Shown: positions 8,186 through 18,095 of the stretch, piece after piece
Position numbering within the stretch: position 1 is the first letter of the stretch
Layout: each line of letters begins with the position of its first letter
Assembly: GCA_903851035.1 (NCBI GenBank)
Contig: CAINND010000031.1
Location: 1-46,930 of the forward strand
From: an uncultured Acidobacteriota bacterium
Lineage (GTDB): Bacteria > Acidobacteriota > Terriglobia > Terriglobales > Acidobacteriaceae
DNA: 46,930 nucleotides
Reading direction: 5' to 3'
Position numbers and translations under genes: made by a program
The notes under the pieces: generated by a model
The model's database searches: none
What the model was told of the DNA's origin: nothing
The model's input: the letters and a program-made list of their open reading frames with translations, nothing else

Positions 8186-8554
8186 TCACTCGATCAAGCC
8201 AATGATGTTGAAGTTCATGGTCGTGTTATCGGGGAGGATGACCTGATAAATCTGAAGGGACTGGTACGCGGTGGAGTGCACGTCTTTGACGAGCTTCGCC
8301 TTGTAGTCTCCGAGGGCCAGGACGCCTTTGCCATCGGTGCACTTGGTGGGCGACCACACTTCATACTTCTTCTGATTGATGATGACGGTGAGAAGCCTTT
8401 GGGCGCATGGCACCAGGTCAATGGATATGCGCGATTCGACGACATGAACGTTAATGGTGTAGTCGGCGGGATTGACGACGGCTGGCTTCTTTTCGGCTAA
8501 TGCGAGTGCGGAAAGCAGCATCGTCAGCAGCGATAGGATTGCGATCTTCTTCAT
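8186..8554 (-). CDS. Small secreted protein of unknown function
   Basis: A 122-residue protein with a typical signal peptide (MKKIAILSLLTMLLSALALA, cleavage after ALA) and a mature part of about 100 residues predicted to be mostly beta strand. Two cysteines, in VPCAQRLL and TKCTDGKG, could form a disulfide. I do not recognise a family beyond secreted proteins of this type in Acidobacteria. Two adjacent ATG codons are possible (8557 and 8554); the second is better spaced from GGAG. It follows rarA on the same strand with a 45-base gap, and has its own hairpin terminator. Confidence 0.7.
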   Translation of the reverse strand: MKKIAILSLLTMLLSALALAEKKPAVVNPADYTINVHVVESRISIDLVPCAQRLLTVIINQKKYEVWSPTKCTDGKGVLALGDYKAKLVKDVHSTAYQSLQIYQVILPDNTTMNFNIIGLIE

Positions 8555-8599
8555 CATTGCTCCAATTCCGGTTAGATGAAACTGCAACTAAAACGGCTG

Positions 8600-9970
8600 C
8601 TACTCCTTCATCTTGTCCTTCGCTGTTTTGAGTTGCGCCAGGCGTTCGCGGATGCGTTTTTCCACGCCTTCTTCTGTGGGGTGATACCAACTGCGGCCCT
8701 TCAGGTTATCCGGCAGGCACTGCATGTTGGTCACCTTCTCTTCAAAATTGTGCGCGTACTGGTAGCCCTCTCCGTAGCCGAGTTCCTTCATCAACTTGGT
8801 GGGAGCGTTGCGCAGGTGCAACGGCACGGGATCGGCGGCGGTCTCCTCCACGGCCTGTTTGACCGCTCCGTAGGCCATGTAGAGCGCGTTGGACTTAGGC
8901 GCGATGGCCAAATAGACCGCCGCGTGGGCGAGGGCCAATCCGCCTTCCGGCAGGCCCATGAAGTCCAGGGCGTCGCGGGCGGCGATGGCGATTTCCAGGG
9001 CATGCGGGTCGGCCAGGGAGATGTCTTCAATGGCCATGCGCACGATGCGGCGCGCCAGGTACATGGGGTCTTCGCCGCTCTCCAACATGCGCACCAGCCA
9101 GTAGAGAGTGGCGTCGGGATCGGAGTTGCGGACGGATTTGTGCAGGGCGCTGATGAGGTTGTAATGCTCCTCGCCGGCCTTGTCGTAACGCAGAGTGCGG
9201 CGCTGGAGAGCGTCTTCGACCTGGGCGACGGTGATGGTTTGGGGCGTCGGGTACGCAGCAACGGACGCTGCTCCGGCCTCAGGCGGCTTGGTTTCACCGG
9301 CCAACGTGGCGGCGATCTCCAGCACATTGTAGGCGGAGCGGGCGTCTCCGCTGGAGTAGGCGGCGATGCGGGCGAGAGCCGCTGGTTCAGCTGTAAGATG
9401 CAGCGGGCCGAGGCCACGCTCAACATCAGTAAGTGCGCGCTCGAGAAGCGCGACAATCTGTTCCTCCGTAAGCGGATTGAGGGTGTAAACGCGCGAGCGT
9501 GAAAGCAGCGCGGAGTTGACCTCGAAGGAAGGGTTCTCCGTGGTGGCGCCGATGAGGCGGATGTTGCCGCGCTCGACGTGCGGCAGAAAGGCGTCCTGCT
9601 GAGCGCGGTTGAAGCGGTGAATCTCATCAATGAAGACGATGGTGCGGGTACCGTAGTCGCGGGCGCGCTCGGCTTCGGTCATGACCTGTTTGATCTCTTT
9701 TATGCCGGCCATGACGGCGGAGAACTCGACAAATTCGGCCTTGGTACGGCGGGCGATGATTTTGGCGAGGGTGGTTTTGCCGACGCCGGGAGGTCCCCAG
9801 AAAAGGATGCTGCCAATGTCATCGCGCTCGATTTGCACGCGCAGGGCCTTGCCGGGCGCGAGGATGTGCTCCTGACCGACGAACTCGTCAAGATCGCGCG
9901 GGCGCATACGGTCGGCCAGGGGGCGAGTGCGGTCGGTGGCGGGGTCCTGCGGATTGGAGAAGAGGTTCAC
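8600..9970 (-). CDS. rarA: Replication-associated recombination protein A (AAA+ ATPase)
   Basis: A protein of about 456 residues of the RarA/MgsA/WRNIP1 family, which acts at stalled replication forks and resembles clamp-loader ATPases. It shows the family N-terminus ([21 protein letters not shown]), Walker A GPPGVGKT (59-66), Walker [11 protein letters not shown] (111-120), sensor 1 region [14 protein letters not shown], and the C-terminal tetramerisation part with [19 protein letters not shown] and [17 protein letters not shown]. The start is uncertain: GTG at 9970 gives the length and N-terminus usual for the family but has no clear ribosome site; further in-frame codons upstream extend into DNA shared with the divergent gene. 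Confidence 0.92.
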   Translation of the reverse strand: MNLFSNPQDPATDRTRPLADRMRPRDLDEFVGQEHILAPGKALRVQIERDDIGSILFWGPPGVGKTTLAKIIARRTKAEFVEFSAVMAGIKEIKQVMTEAERARDYGTRTIVFIDEIHRFNRAQQDAFLPHVERGNIRLIGATTENPSFEVNSALLSRSRVYTLNPLTEEQIVALLERALTDVERGLGPLHLTAEPAALARIAAYSSGDARSAYNVLEIAATLAGETKPPEAGAASVAAYPTPQTITVAQVEDALQRRTLRYDKAGEEHYNLISALHKSVRNSDPDATLYWLVRMLESGEDPMYLARRIVRMAIEDISLADPHALEIAIAARDALDFMGLPEGGLALAHAAVYLAIAPKSNALYMAYGAVKQAVEETAADPVPLHLRNAPTKLMKELGYGEGYQYAHNFEEKVTNMQCLPDNLKGRSWYHPTEEGVEKRIRERLAQLKTAKDKMKE

Positions 9971-10069
9971 AGAGGAAAGCGTAGCACTTTGCGGGGGGCG
10001 GCGCCCCTTGCCCGGAGTGAGACGGCGTGGCACTCTGTCAGCAAACCTCTTACTGGGCAGGAGAAGGCC

Positions 10070-10678
10070 ATGGAGAAGCTGGACCTGAAGAAGCAGTTCA
10101 AGCACTTATATCTACCCTCCGCAAAGCAGGTCGCAGAGGTGGAGGTACCGGAGTTCAAGTTCCTGATGATTGACGGCGAAGGCGATCCCAACACATCCAA
10201 GGAATTTGCCGAAGCCGTGGAGGCGCTGTTCACCGTCTCCTACACGGCCAAATTCATGCTGAAGAAATCTCCAAAGGGTGTGGACTACGGCGTAATGCCG
10301 CTGGAGGCGCTGTGGTGGAGCGATGATCCGGCGGCGTTTGCAGCCGGCAACAGGAAGAAATGGAAGTGGACGGCGATGATCATGCAGCCGGATTGTCTGC
10401 CGGAAAAAATGCTTGCAACAGCGATGGTGGAAGCGGGCAAAAAGAAAGCGCTGCCCGGCCTCGCCAAACTCCGCGTGGAGAGCTTTGCCGAGGGTAAGTG
10501 CGCGCAGGTGATGCACATCGGCCCATTCTCAGCCGAGGGGCCGACCATCCAGCGCGTGCATGAGTTTATTGAGGCGCAGGGCAAACTCCGCGGCAGGCAC
10601 CACGAAATCTACCTGAGCGACATACGGAAAATGGCTCCCGAAAAGTGGAAGACCGTCGTGCGTCAGCCGATGCGCTGA
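10070..10678 (+). CDS. GyrI-like small-molecule-binding domain protein
   Basis: A 202-residue protein made of a GyrI-like domain (SOUL/GyrI fold), with landmarks EVEVPEFKFLMIDGEGDP, MPLEALWW and AQVMHIGPFSAEGPTIQRVHEF. The family binds small ligands; stand-alone members have been linked to hydrolysis of or resistance to small toxic compounds, and others are the ligand sensor half of AraC or MerR regulators. No DNA-binding domain is present here. The ATG has AGGAGAAGG directly upstream. It is divergent from rarA (about 100 bases between) and converges on the MacB-type ATPase gene. Confidence 0.82.
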   Translation: MEKLDLKKQFKHLYLPSAKQVAEVEVPEFKFLMIDGEGDPNTSKEFAEAVEALFTVSYTAKFMLKKSPKGVDYGVMPLEALWWSDDPAAFAAGNRKKWKWTAMIMQPDCLPEKMLATAMVEAGKKKALPGLAKLRVESFAEGKCAQVMHIGPFSAEGPTIQRVHEFIEAQGKLRGRHHEIYLSDIRKMAPEKWKTVVRQPMR

Positions 10679-10699
10679 TCGAGAAGCTGAATTTTCCGC

Positions 10700-11449
<750 letters not shown>

Positions 11450-11504
11450 GCTTGTGCTGTCTCCCAAACTTAGGTGGCGCGACCGCCTGTAGGCGGCCGG
11501 GCGG

Positions 11505-12893
11505 CTAGCTCTTCTCGTCTTCCTTCTTCGGAGCGGTGTTGTTGATCTTGACCGTGGTGTCGGGCTTCAACGTGCGCAGCACCTTGTAGCTGCCGGTCAC
11601 AATCTCATCGCCTTCCTTCAGGCCATCAAGCACTTCGATATCCGTGGTGCCGGTGATGCCCGTCTGCACGGCGACGAACTGCGCTTTGCCGCCGCGGATG
11701 ACGAATACACCCTGCACCTCTTCCTTGGCGGCCTTGGCCTCCTCGGGCTTTTCGGCGGCCTTCACGGCGTCCTTCTGCTTGCCCTTCTTCTTGGGCACCA
11801 GGTCACCCTTCTGGCGGATGGTAAGCGCCTGGATGGGGATGCTGAGGACATTCTGCTTGCTGGCCGTGGTGACCTTGGCCGTGGCGGAAAGGCCGGGACG
11901 CAGGCCTTCCGGGACCTCGGTGAGGGTGACGACCACCTTGAAGTCCTTGGCCTCCTGCGTGCTGCCGGTGCTCTGCGAGGTGGCTACGCCGGTGGAGCGC
12001 AGCAGGGCGTTGTTGCCAATCTCGGTGACCGTGCCTTTGAACTTTTTCTTGGGGATGGCGTCGATGCTGACCTCGGCGGGCTGGCCGGTGCGGACGTTGA
12101 CGATGTCGGTCTCATCCACCTTGACCTCGGCGGTGATGACGGAGGTGTCGGCCAGGGTCATCAGCGTGGAGCCGGGGGCGTTCTGAATGCCCATGACGAC
12201 CGTCTCACCTTCGCGGACGGGCAGGTTGGTGACCACGCCGTCGAAGGGAGCGCGGTACTCGGTTTTGCTGAGCACGTCGCTGAAGTGAACGAGGTTGGCC
12301 TTCTGCACGGCGATGCGGCGCTTGAAGGCCTCGGCCTGGGCGCGGGACTGTGCGATGCGCGTCTTGGCCTGGGCCACGCCGCTGACGGCGGACTCATAAG
12401 CGTTCTTGGCGGCGTCGAAGTCCTTTTTGGCGATCAACTGGTCGCGGTAAAGGCCTTCGCTGCGCTTCCAGTCAAACTGCTTCTGCTCAAGGTCGGCCTT
12501 GGCGCGATCGAGATCGGCGATGTTGGTGTTCAGGGTCTCGACGCCGGCGTTGTAGTCGGCTTCGGCGGCCGTGAGCGAGGCCTGGGTGGCGTTGACATCG
12601 GCACCGGCCTGGATGTTTTCCAACTGGGCGAGCAACTGGCCCTTGACGACCTTGTCGCCTTCCTTGACGTAGAGCTTGACGATCTTGCCCATGGCGTTGG
12701 CGCCAACGTTGACAAAGGTCTTGGGACGGATTTCGCCGCTGGCGGTGACCACGGAGGCCAGTTCCTGACGGCTGACCTTGCCGGTCTGCACTTCGACGAT
12801 GCCTTCATGGCTCTTGTAGTAGCTGCCGGCTACGATGGCGCCGATCAGCACCACACCACCCACGATCAAAGTAACTTTCTTCCAAGTCTTCAT
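11505..12893 (-). CDS. MacA/HlyD-type periplasmic adaptor protein
   Basis: A 462-residue membrane fusion protein. One N-terminal membrane anchor (about 7-24) is followed by a first barrel/lipoyl half ([37 protein letters not shown]), a long coiled-coil hairpin (about 95-200, rich in Ala, Glu, Lys), the second lipoyl half ([20 protein letters not shown]), a beta-barrel domain and a membrane-proximal domain. An unusual Lys/Glu/Ala-rich insert ([22 protein letters not shown]) sits at about 365-388. It would bridge an inner-membrane MacB transporter to an outer-membrane channel. First gene of the pair; ATG 12893 with GAGG upstream. Confidence 0.9.
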   Translation of the reverse strand: MKTWKKVTLIVGGVVLIGAIVAGSYYKSHEGIVEVQTGKVSRQELASVVTASGEIRPKTFVNVGANAMGKIVKLYVKEGDKVVKGQLLAQLENIQAGADVNATQASLTAAEADYNAGVETLNTNIADLDRAKADLEQKQFDWKRSEGLYRDQLIAKKDFDAAKNAYESAVSGVAQAKTRIAQSRAQAEAFKRRIAVQKANLVHFSDVLSKTEYRAPFDGVVTNLPVREGETVVMGIQNAPGSTLMTLADTSVITAEVKVDETDIVNVRTGQPAEVSIDAIPKKKFKGTVTEIGNNALLRSTGVATSQSTGSTQEAKDFKVVVTLTEVPEGLRPGLSATAKVTTASKQNVLSIPIQALTIRQKGDLVPKKKGKQKDAVKAAEKPEEAKAAKEEVQGVFVIRGGKAQFVAVQTGITGTTDIEVLDGLKEGDEIVTGSYKVLRTLKPDTTVKINNTAPKKEDEKS

Positions 12894-13236
12894 GAGTCCT
12901 CGTTCATGCCCGCTGCTGGCGGGTTGGGCTGATGAGGGCTATCCCCGGCCCGGCGGCGCCTACTCGCAGCCGTGGCCCCCTCCTGCTGCCAACCATGTAC
13001 GACAAAGGCAGAGCGGAAGTTCCATTCGCGGGCAAATTCCTCGCACCACGGATGATTGTACCCTGCCGGAAGGAAGCAATGGCGAGGCAAGAGCCTTCCC
13101 TGGCAACGGGGAGGATATTCCGGCTTGCCGGAGGTGAATTGGGGAGTCACAGGCTGGGTGCGTGCGGGTTGCCTTGCAGGAAGCGAAACCATACAATCGC
13201 AGCAGTCCTCAGATAGCTTGTCAGGAGCCCTTTTTG
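12894..13236. promoter_or_regulatory. Divergent intergenic region macA-like / GWxTD
   Basis: These 343 bases separate two divergent operons. On the plus strand the promoter at 13169-13197 is the clearest element. On the minus strand a TACAAT (13060-13055) lies 160 bases before the adaptor gene, without a good -35. No small gene with a ribosome site was found. Confidence 0.5.
13169..13197 (+). promoter_or_regulatory. Sigma-70-type promoter of the GWxTD operon
   Basis: TTGCCT (13169-13174), a 17-base spacer, and TACAAT (13192-13197). The predicted transcription start is near 13204, leaving a leader of about 33 bases that contains AGGAG (13223-13227) before the ATG at 13237. Confidence 0.55.
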
Positions 13237-14961
13237 ATGCGGTCCAAAGTGCTGCGTTCCCTATTGGTTGCCCTCTTTTCCACCGTCCTTGTGACCGGCT
13301 TCGCCGCCGGACAGGAACAGCCCACCGTCCCTGCGGTAAAAGACGAGGGCACCTCGCTGAGGGACCTGAAAAAGACCAAGAAGGCCGAACCCGAGGCGCC
13401 GAAAGAGCTGACGGTCGAAGAGAAGAAGGCTCGCCAGAAGAGCTTCAAAACCGAGGTCAGCAAGACCTACCGGAACTGGCTGAACCAGGACGTTACCTAC
13501 ATCATCAGCAATGAGGAAGAGCAGGCCTTCAAGCTGCTGGCCACCGACGAAGAGCGCGACCAGTTCATCGAACAGTTCTGGCTGCGCCGCGATCCCACGC
13601 CGGACACTGAAGAAAACGAGTTCCGCGAAGAACACTACCGCCGCATTCAGTATGCCAACGAGCATTTCGCCGCCGGCATCCCGGGCTGGAAGACGGACCG
13701 CGGCCGCATCTACATTGTGTGGGGCAAGCCGGACGAGATCGAATCGCACGCCTCCGGCGGCAGCTATCAGCGCGACGCCAAAGAGGGCGGCGGCCAGACC
13801 ACGACCTTCCCCTTTGAGCGCTGGCGCTACCGCTACCTGGAAGGCATTGGCAACGAAATCATCATCGAGTTTGTGGACACCTGCCAGTGCAACGACTACC
13901 ACATTTCGATGGATCCGAACGAAAAGGACGCGCTGCTGCACACTCCGGGCGGCGGACCGACGACATTGGAAGAGATGGGCAAAGGCAACCGCGGCTCTCG
14001 CATGAGCGGCATTCCGGGCGGCGCGGATCCATACTCCGGCAGCTATAACCATCAGTTTGACGCCCTGGAACGCTACGCCAAGCTGACCAGCCCGCCGCCG
14101 GTGAAGTTCAAGGACCTGGAAGAGAAGGTCAACACCAAGATTCGCTACAAGCTGATGCCCTTCGACCTGCGCGTGGACTTCATCAAGATCACTTCGGAGA
14201 CGGCGCTGGTGCCGATCACCATCCAGATGAAGGTGAAGGATATGACCTTCCTGCAAAAGGAAGGCATCCAGCGGGCATCGGTCAACATCTTTGGGCGCAT
14301 TACAACGCTGACGGGACGCGTGGCCGCCACCTTTGAGGACACAGTAGGCGTGGACGAGCCGAACGAACTGCTGGAAAAGGCGCTGCAGACCTCGCAGCTC
14401 TACTGGAAGGCGCTGCCACTGAAATCCGGCATGTACAAGATTGACGTGGCGGTGAAGGACGTAAACGGCGACCGGGTAGGCACCTACACGCGCTCCATCC
14501 GCGTGCCGGAGTATGACGAGGAAAAGCTCGCCAGCTCGACGCTGATTCTGGCCGACCTGCTGGAGCGCGTACCGGCCAAGACGGTGGGCGCTGGCAACTT
14601 CATCATCGGCGACCTGAAGGTTCGCCCGCGCGTGGATCCCAGCGATGGCAAACCGGCCAGCTTCCACCGCGACCAGAAACTCAATATCTTCCTACAGGTG
14701 TACAACCTGCAGCAGGATCAGCAGGTACACAAGACGCGCGGCAGCATCAGCTACGACATCGTGAACATACAGACGAATAAGAGCGTGCTGCATGTGGATG
14801 AATCCAGCACGGTTTACGGCAACACGGGCGACCAGATCACGGTTCAAAAGTCGATGCCGCTGGCTAATCTGGAGCCGGGACTGTACAACCTGAAGATCAC
14901 GGTCAACGATGATGTAACCAAACAGACGATCAGCCCGTCGGCCCGTTTTCAGGTCGAGTAA
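13237..14961 (+). CDS. Secreted GWxTD-domain protein
   Basis: A 574-residue exported protein: signal peptide (about 1-25, ending GFAAG), a charged Lys/Glu-rich linker (about 30-75), then the GWxTD domain with the name-giving GWKTD at residues 150-154 followed by RGRIYIVWGKPDEI. The C-terminal half (about 260-574) looks like repeated beta-sandwich domains (VPITIQMKVKDMTF, GMYKIDVAVKDVNGDRVG, PGLYNLKITVNDD). The GWxTD domain is widespread in Acidobacteria and Bacteroidetes but has no established function. The start ATG is fixed by AGGAG nine bases upstream and by the signal peptide. It is followed after 141 bases by the carboxypeptidase-regulatory-domain outer-membrane protein, most likely in one transcript. 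Confidence 0.85.
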   Translation: MRSKVLRSLLVALFSTVLVTGFAAGQEQPTVPAVKDEGTSLRDLKKTKKAEPEAPKELTVEEKKARQKSFKTEVSKTYRNWLNQDVTYIISNEEEQAFKLLATDEERDQFIEQFWLRRDPTPDTEENEFREEHYRRIQYANEHFAAGIPGWKTDRGRIYIVWGKPDEIESHASGGSYQRDAKEGGGQTTTFPFERWRYRYLEGIGNEIIIEFVDTCQCNDYHISMDPNEKDALLHTPGGGPTTLEEMGKGNRGSRMSGIPGGADPYSGSYNHQFDALERYAKLTSPPPVKFKDLEEKVNTKIRYKLMPFDLRVDFIKITSETALVPITIQMKVKDMTFLQKEGIQRASVNIFGRITTLTGRVAATFEDTVGVDEPNELLEKALQTSQLYWKALPLKSGMYKIDVAVKDVNGDRVGTYTRSIRVPEYDEEKLASSTLILADLLERVPAKTVGAGNFIIGDLKVRPRVDPSDGKPASFHRDQKLNIFLQVYNLQQDQQVHKTRGSISYDIVNIQTNKSVLHVDESSTVYGNTGDQITVQKSMPLANLEPGLYNLKITVNDDVTKQTISPSARFQVE

Positions 14962-15102
14962 ACCAGTCGAATCGGGTATAGAATTGCAGTTCGTCAGCAC
15001 TCCGGGCGGCCGCCATGGTGGACGGCCTCCGGATGGGCCCCTTGTTCAACCAAGCATTCTGGGCCGCCTGTACCGGCGGCAGCCGAAGCGTTTGGAGGAC
15101 GT

Positions 15103-16806
15103 ATGTCGACGAAGATGACGCGCAAGTTTGGAATCCTGACCATGGCGATCGTGTGCTGCCTGGCCGCCCACGGAGCCATCAGCCCGGGCGCCATCCGCGG
15201 CACGGTGCGCAACACCTCCGGGGTGCCGCAACTGGGCGCCGTGGTGGAGGTGCTCGCCAACTCCGCCAACCAGATACAGACCGTGGCGACCGATGCCAAG
15301 GGCGGATTCGCCATTGCCGGGCTGTTGCCCGGCATTTATACAATCCGCGTGACCGCACCCAGCTTTTTGCCCACCATCCGCGAGCGCGTGCGGGTGCAGC
15401 CAGGCGCCAACCTGCTGCTGAACCTGACGATGAACACGCTGTTTGAAGCCATCCAACTGGTGCCCCGCCATCGCAATACGGCCGAAGCTGACGACGACTG
15501 GCGCTGGGCGTTGCGCTCCATGGCCAACCGTCCCATACTGCGCCTGATTGGCGACCAGCCGCTGGTGGTGGTGCAGCGCGATACCGACGGCGACGAGGGC
15601 GTGCTGAAGGCGCGGGTCAGCTTCCTTTCCAATTCAGAAGGCGATGCGGCAACCAGTTCGAGCACGAACTTCCACGTGGAGCAATCGGTCTTTACCAAGC
15701 ACGACGTCCCCCAGCGCTGGTCGCTGACCGGCGGCATGGTGAGCGCGACGAATCCCAACGCCGTGCTGCGCGCCGCCTACTCGCGTGAGCTGCCCGATGG
15801 CAGCTTCCCGGAGATTGCCATCAGTGCCAAGCACTTTGCCGGCCTCGATCCCGGACAACCGGCAATCCAGGCGCTGGCGCTCTCGGTGGCCAACTCGATG
15901 GCCTTTGGCGAAAAACTGGGCCTTGATTACGGTGGCGAGGCGCAGGCGCTGCAATACCGTCAGCGCGCCACCAGCGTGCGTCCCTTTGCGGCCTTCAACG
16001 CTCATCCAACGTCGAACACTGCGCTGCAATACCGCTACGCCACCAGCCAGCCCAGCCTGCGGGCGGCCAAGGGTTTTGACACGGCTCCCAGTGACCTGAG
16101 CGAGAGCAACCCGATGGTGACGATGACCGGACTGGGGCAGCGTATTGAACGCGACGCGCACCATGAGGTTTCCCTCTCACAGCGATTTGGCCAGAACAAG
16201 GTGCAGATAGCCGCCTACAGCGACATGGTGCACAACGCGGCGCTGACCGGCACGGGCTACTTCTCTCCGGACACAAATTTCCTGATCGGCGATCCCTTCA
16301 GCGGCATCTTCACCTACAACGGCGGCAACATGCACACGCAGGGCGTGCGCGCGGTGTACTCCCGTCCGGTGGCGCGCGGGCTGGAGGGCACGGTGGATTA
16401 CGCCTACGGCGGCGTGCTGACGGCACCCGAGAGCCTGGTGCAGGTTGGCCAAACGGCAACCGGGCTGGAGACCGTGAAGCGCCATGCCGCGGCAGCCAAG
16501 TTGAGTGGCACGGTAAAGCCGACCAAGACGACGGTCATCGCCAGCTATCGTTGGCTGAGCGGCAGCGCATTGACGCCGGTAGATATGTTCAACGCCTCGG
16601 CCGGGCAGACCGACCCCTACCTCAGCTTCTTCCTGCGGCAGCCCATTCCCACCATGCACTTTTTGCCCAGCGGGCTGGAGGCGCTGGTGGATGTGCGCAA
16701 CCTGTTGGCGCAGGGCTATCGTCCGGTGCTGAGCGCCGATGGCAGCACGGTGTACCTTGTGCAGGGCACGCGCTTCATCCGCGCCGGACTGGCCTTTAAC
16801 TTTTAG
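15103..16806 (+). CDS. Outer-membrane beta-barrel protein with carboxypeptidase regulatory-like domain
   Basis: A 567-residue exported protein. The signal peptide spans about 1-25. A CarboxypepD regulatory-like (transthyretin-type) domain follows (GAIRGTVRNTSGVPQLGAVVEV, GGFAIAGLLPGIYTIRVTAPSF). The remainder is amphipathic beta-strand sequence ending in Phe (RAGLAFNF), the C-terminal signature of outer-membrane barrels. I see no TonB box and no clear plug domain, so it is shorter and different from true TonB-dependent receptors. The ATG has GGAGG at 15094-15098; a second ATG at 15115 is possible. It is downstream of the GWxTD gene and ends at a strong terminator, suggesting a two-gene envelope unit. 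Function unknown. Confidence 0.75.
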   Translation: MSTKMTRKFGILTMAIVCCLAAHGAISPGAIRGTVRNTSGVPQLGAVVEVLANSANQIQTVATDAKGGFAIAGLLPGIYTIRVTAPSFLPTIRERVRVQPGANLLLNLTMNTLFEAIQLVPRHRNTAEADDDWRWALRSMANRPILRLIGDQPLVVVQRDTDGDEGVLKARVSFLSNSEGDAATSSSTNFHVEQSVFTKHDVPQRWSLTGGMVSATNPNAVLRAAYSRELPDGSFPEIAISAKHFAGLDPGQPAIQALALSVANSMAFGEKLGLDYGGEAQALQYRQRATSVRPFAAFNAHPTSNTALQYRYATSQPSLRAAKGFDTAPSDLSESNPMVTMTGLGQRIERDAHHEVSLSQRFGQNKVQIAAYSDMVHNAALTGTGYFSPDTNFLIGDPFSGIFTYNGGNMHTQGVRAVYSRPVARGLEGTVDYAYGGVLTAPESLVQVGQTATGLETVKRHAAAAKLSGTVKPTKTTVIASYRWLSGSALTPVDMFNASAGQTDPYLSFFLRQPIPTMHFLPSGLEALVDVRNLLAQGYRPVLSADGSTVYLVQGTRFIRAGLAFNF

Positions 16807-16825
16807 CTGCATTGAATTGCGCATG

Positions 16826-16857
16826 AGCCGCGGGCCGGGAGCCTGCGGCTTTTGTTT
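16826..16857 (+). terminator. Strong Rho-independent terminator
   Basis: AGCCGCGGGC (16826-16835) pairs with GCCTGCGGCT (16841-16850) through ten pairs including one G-U, around a 5-base loop, and is followed by TTTGTTTTGC. It closes the GWxTD operon. Confidence 0.85.
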
Positions 16858-16906
16858 TGCTTGAAGATATCGGCGAAGCAAAACAAGCAACGGTGTCGGT
16901 CAAAAA

Positions 16907-17425
16907 TCAGCGAGGAAAGCTCCACCAGCGGCCGACGCGACGGCAGTAGTCATCATATTGGGCTCCGAAGGCGCGGCGCAGGTGCGGCTCCTCATAAAAG
17001 ACGGTCCACAGATGGAAGATGATGGCAATGATGACCGCGTAGATGAGCAGCGTTTGCGCGCGGCAGAGCGCCGCCTCCGAGAGGAGGATCAACAGCACGC
17101 CAACATACATGGGATTGCGGGAGTAGCGGTAGAGCCCTTCAATCACCAGCTTCTTCGGGGGATCCAAAGGGGCAAGCGTACCGCGGCCACGGCGGGCGAA
17201 GTCCACCACGCAGCGGCCTGCAATGGCCATGCCGAGCGCAAGGGCGGCAAGGGCTGCCGCCAGCGGCGCGCCACGCAGAAATTGAATGGGATGGGTTACG
17301 AGTAGCCAGGGAATGACCCCGGCAACGTTGCCGGGCAGAATGAGAACGGCAAGGATGGCGCGCGCGGGCAGCCAGCCCGAGTTATTCGTAAACGATGTTG
17401 CTCTTGGGCTCGGGCTCGTAGTCAC
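16907..17425 (-). CDS. Isoprenylcysteine carboxyl methyltransferase-like membrane protein
   Basis: A membrane protein of the ICMT/PEMT (NnrU-like) methyltransferase family. It has several hydrophobic segments and the diagnostic C-terminal region GLYRYSRNPMYVGVLLILLSE followed by FYEEPHLRRAFGAQYDDYCRRVGRW. Bacterial members methylate unknown lipids or small molecules. The start is not obvious: there is no ATG between the end of the upstream Cys-rich gene and the first membrane segment. GTG at 17425, preceded by GGGAGG three bases away, gives 172 residues and a 44-base overlap with that gene; ATG 17461 is an alternative without a spaced ribosome site. The overlap suggests translational coupling. 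Confidence 0.75.
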   Translation of the reverse strand: MTTSPSPRATSFTNNSGWLPARAILAVLILPGNVAGVIPWLLVTHPIQFLRGAPLAAALAALALGMAIAGRCVVDFARRGRGTLAPLDPPKKLVIEGLYRYSRNPMYVGVLLILLSEAALCRAQTLLIYAVIIAIIFHLWTVFYEEPHLRRAFGAQYDDYCRRVGRWWSFPR

Positions 17426-17570
17426 AGGCCTCCCGGCACTCCAGGCAGTAATAGCAGCCATCCTGCACCAGGCGGACTTCGTGCTCGCCCTGGCAGATGT
17501 AGCAGAACTTATCGCACTTGCAGCGCTCTTCGACTTCGTCGCAATCGGCACAGCGGAAACGGACGGACAT
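17382..17570 (-). CDS. Cys-rich putative zinc protein (62 aa)
   Basis: A 62-residue acidic protein with ten cysteines in CxxC-like pairs: CADC, CKC, CYIC, CYYCLEC and a final EAC. This is the pattern of a small double zinc finger. There is no export signal, so it is cytoplasmic. It starts ATG 17570 without an evident ribosome site and overlaps the methyltransferase-like gene at its 3' end. The regular Cys spacing in this frame, against the random look of the overlapping frame there, argues that this frame is the coding one in 17426-17570. Function unknown. Confidence 0.72.
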   Translation of the reverse strand: MSVRFRCADCDEVEERCKCDKFCYICQGEHEVRLVQDGCYYCLECREACDYEPEPKSNIVYE

Positions 17571-17642
17571 GGGCGAACTTTATCGCGCATTCGTCATTCG
17601 CGCAACTATCGGCCGTGGGGCGGGGCCACGGACGCGGCGTGA

Positions 17643-17671
17643 TTGACAATGGAAACCGCCTCCCGTAGGCT
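17643..17671 (+). promoter_or_regulatory. Candidate promoter of the His/Cys protein-TonB receptor operon
   Basis: A perfect -35 TTGACA (17643-17648), 17-base spacer, and TAGGCT (17666-17671) that matches half of the -10 consensus. If used, transcription would start near 17678, which favours ATG 17697 over ATG 17649 for the next gene. Confidence 0.35.
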
Positions 17672-17696
17672 CAGAAATAAGCTCTGCCTTATCGTG

Positions 17697-18011
17697 ATGA
17701 GACACAAATTCCAATCCGCAGGAGCCCGCTGGCGCGGGCATGGCGCCATTCTCCTGGTGCTGCTGATGCTGTTGGGCGGCATCGCCCAGGCGGCGCACTG
17801 GCACGCCGACGGATTGGATCACAGCCGCGCCAATGGCACGGAATCCAATTGCACGCTGTGTTTGGCCATGCATGCGCCGGCACAGGCGGTGCAGATATGC
17901 CAGGCTCCCGCACTGGCGCAGTGCGCCACGCTGCAGGTGGCCATGGGCAGGCAGATGCTGGCCCAGCAGTCGGTTTCCACCCCTTGTATTCGCCCTCCTC
18001 CCACCGCCTAG
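17697..18011 (+). CDS. Small exported His/Cys protein (DUF2946-like)
   Basis: A 104-residue protein with a basic n-region, a hydrophobic core (GAILLVLLMLLGGIAQA) and a mature part that opens with AHWHADGLDH and continues to CTLCLAMH. This cluster of three His, a CxxC and another His resembles DUF2946-type small proteins found next to metal-related TonB receptors. A metal-binding role is inference. In-frame ATG 17649 would add 16 residues; I prefer 17697 because it gives a normal signal peptide and lies after the candidate promoter. No ribosome site is visible for either. The TonB-dependent receptor gene follows after 84 bases, so the two probably work together. Confidence 0.65.
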   Translation: MRHKFQSAGARWRGHGAILLVLLMLLGGIAQAAHWHADGLDHSRANGTESNCTLCLAMHAPAQAVQICQAPALAQCATLQVAMGRQMLAQQSVSTPCIRPPPTA

Positions 18012-18095
18012 TCGTGCGTTTTTCCTGGGCCTCAGTGTTTTGTTTGCGGCCCGTGCGCTGACGATTTCTGGCGATATTTTGCGGAGGATTTCCTG

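Noticed and set aside
11483-11496. Hairpin CCGCC-TGTA-GGCGG between adaptor and ATPase genes as a terminator
   Set aside because: Only five pairs and no T tail; more likely incidental or an RNA-stability feature.
13261-14667. Minus-strand frame opposite the GWxTD gene
   Set aside because: Antisense shadow; the GWxTD frame has signal peptide, ribosome site and family motif.
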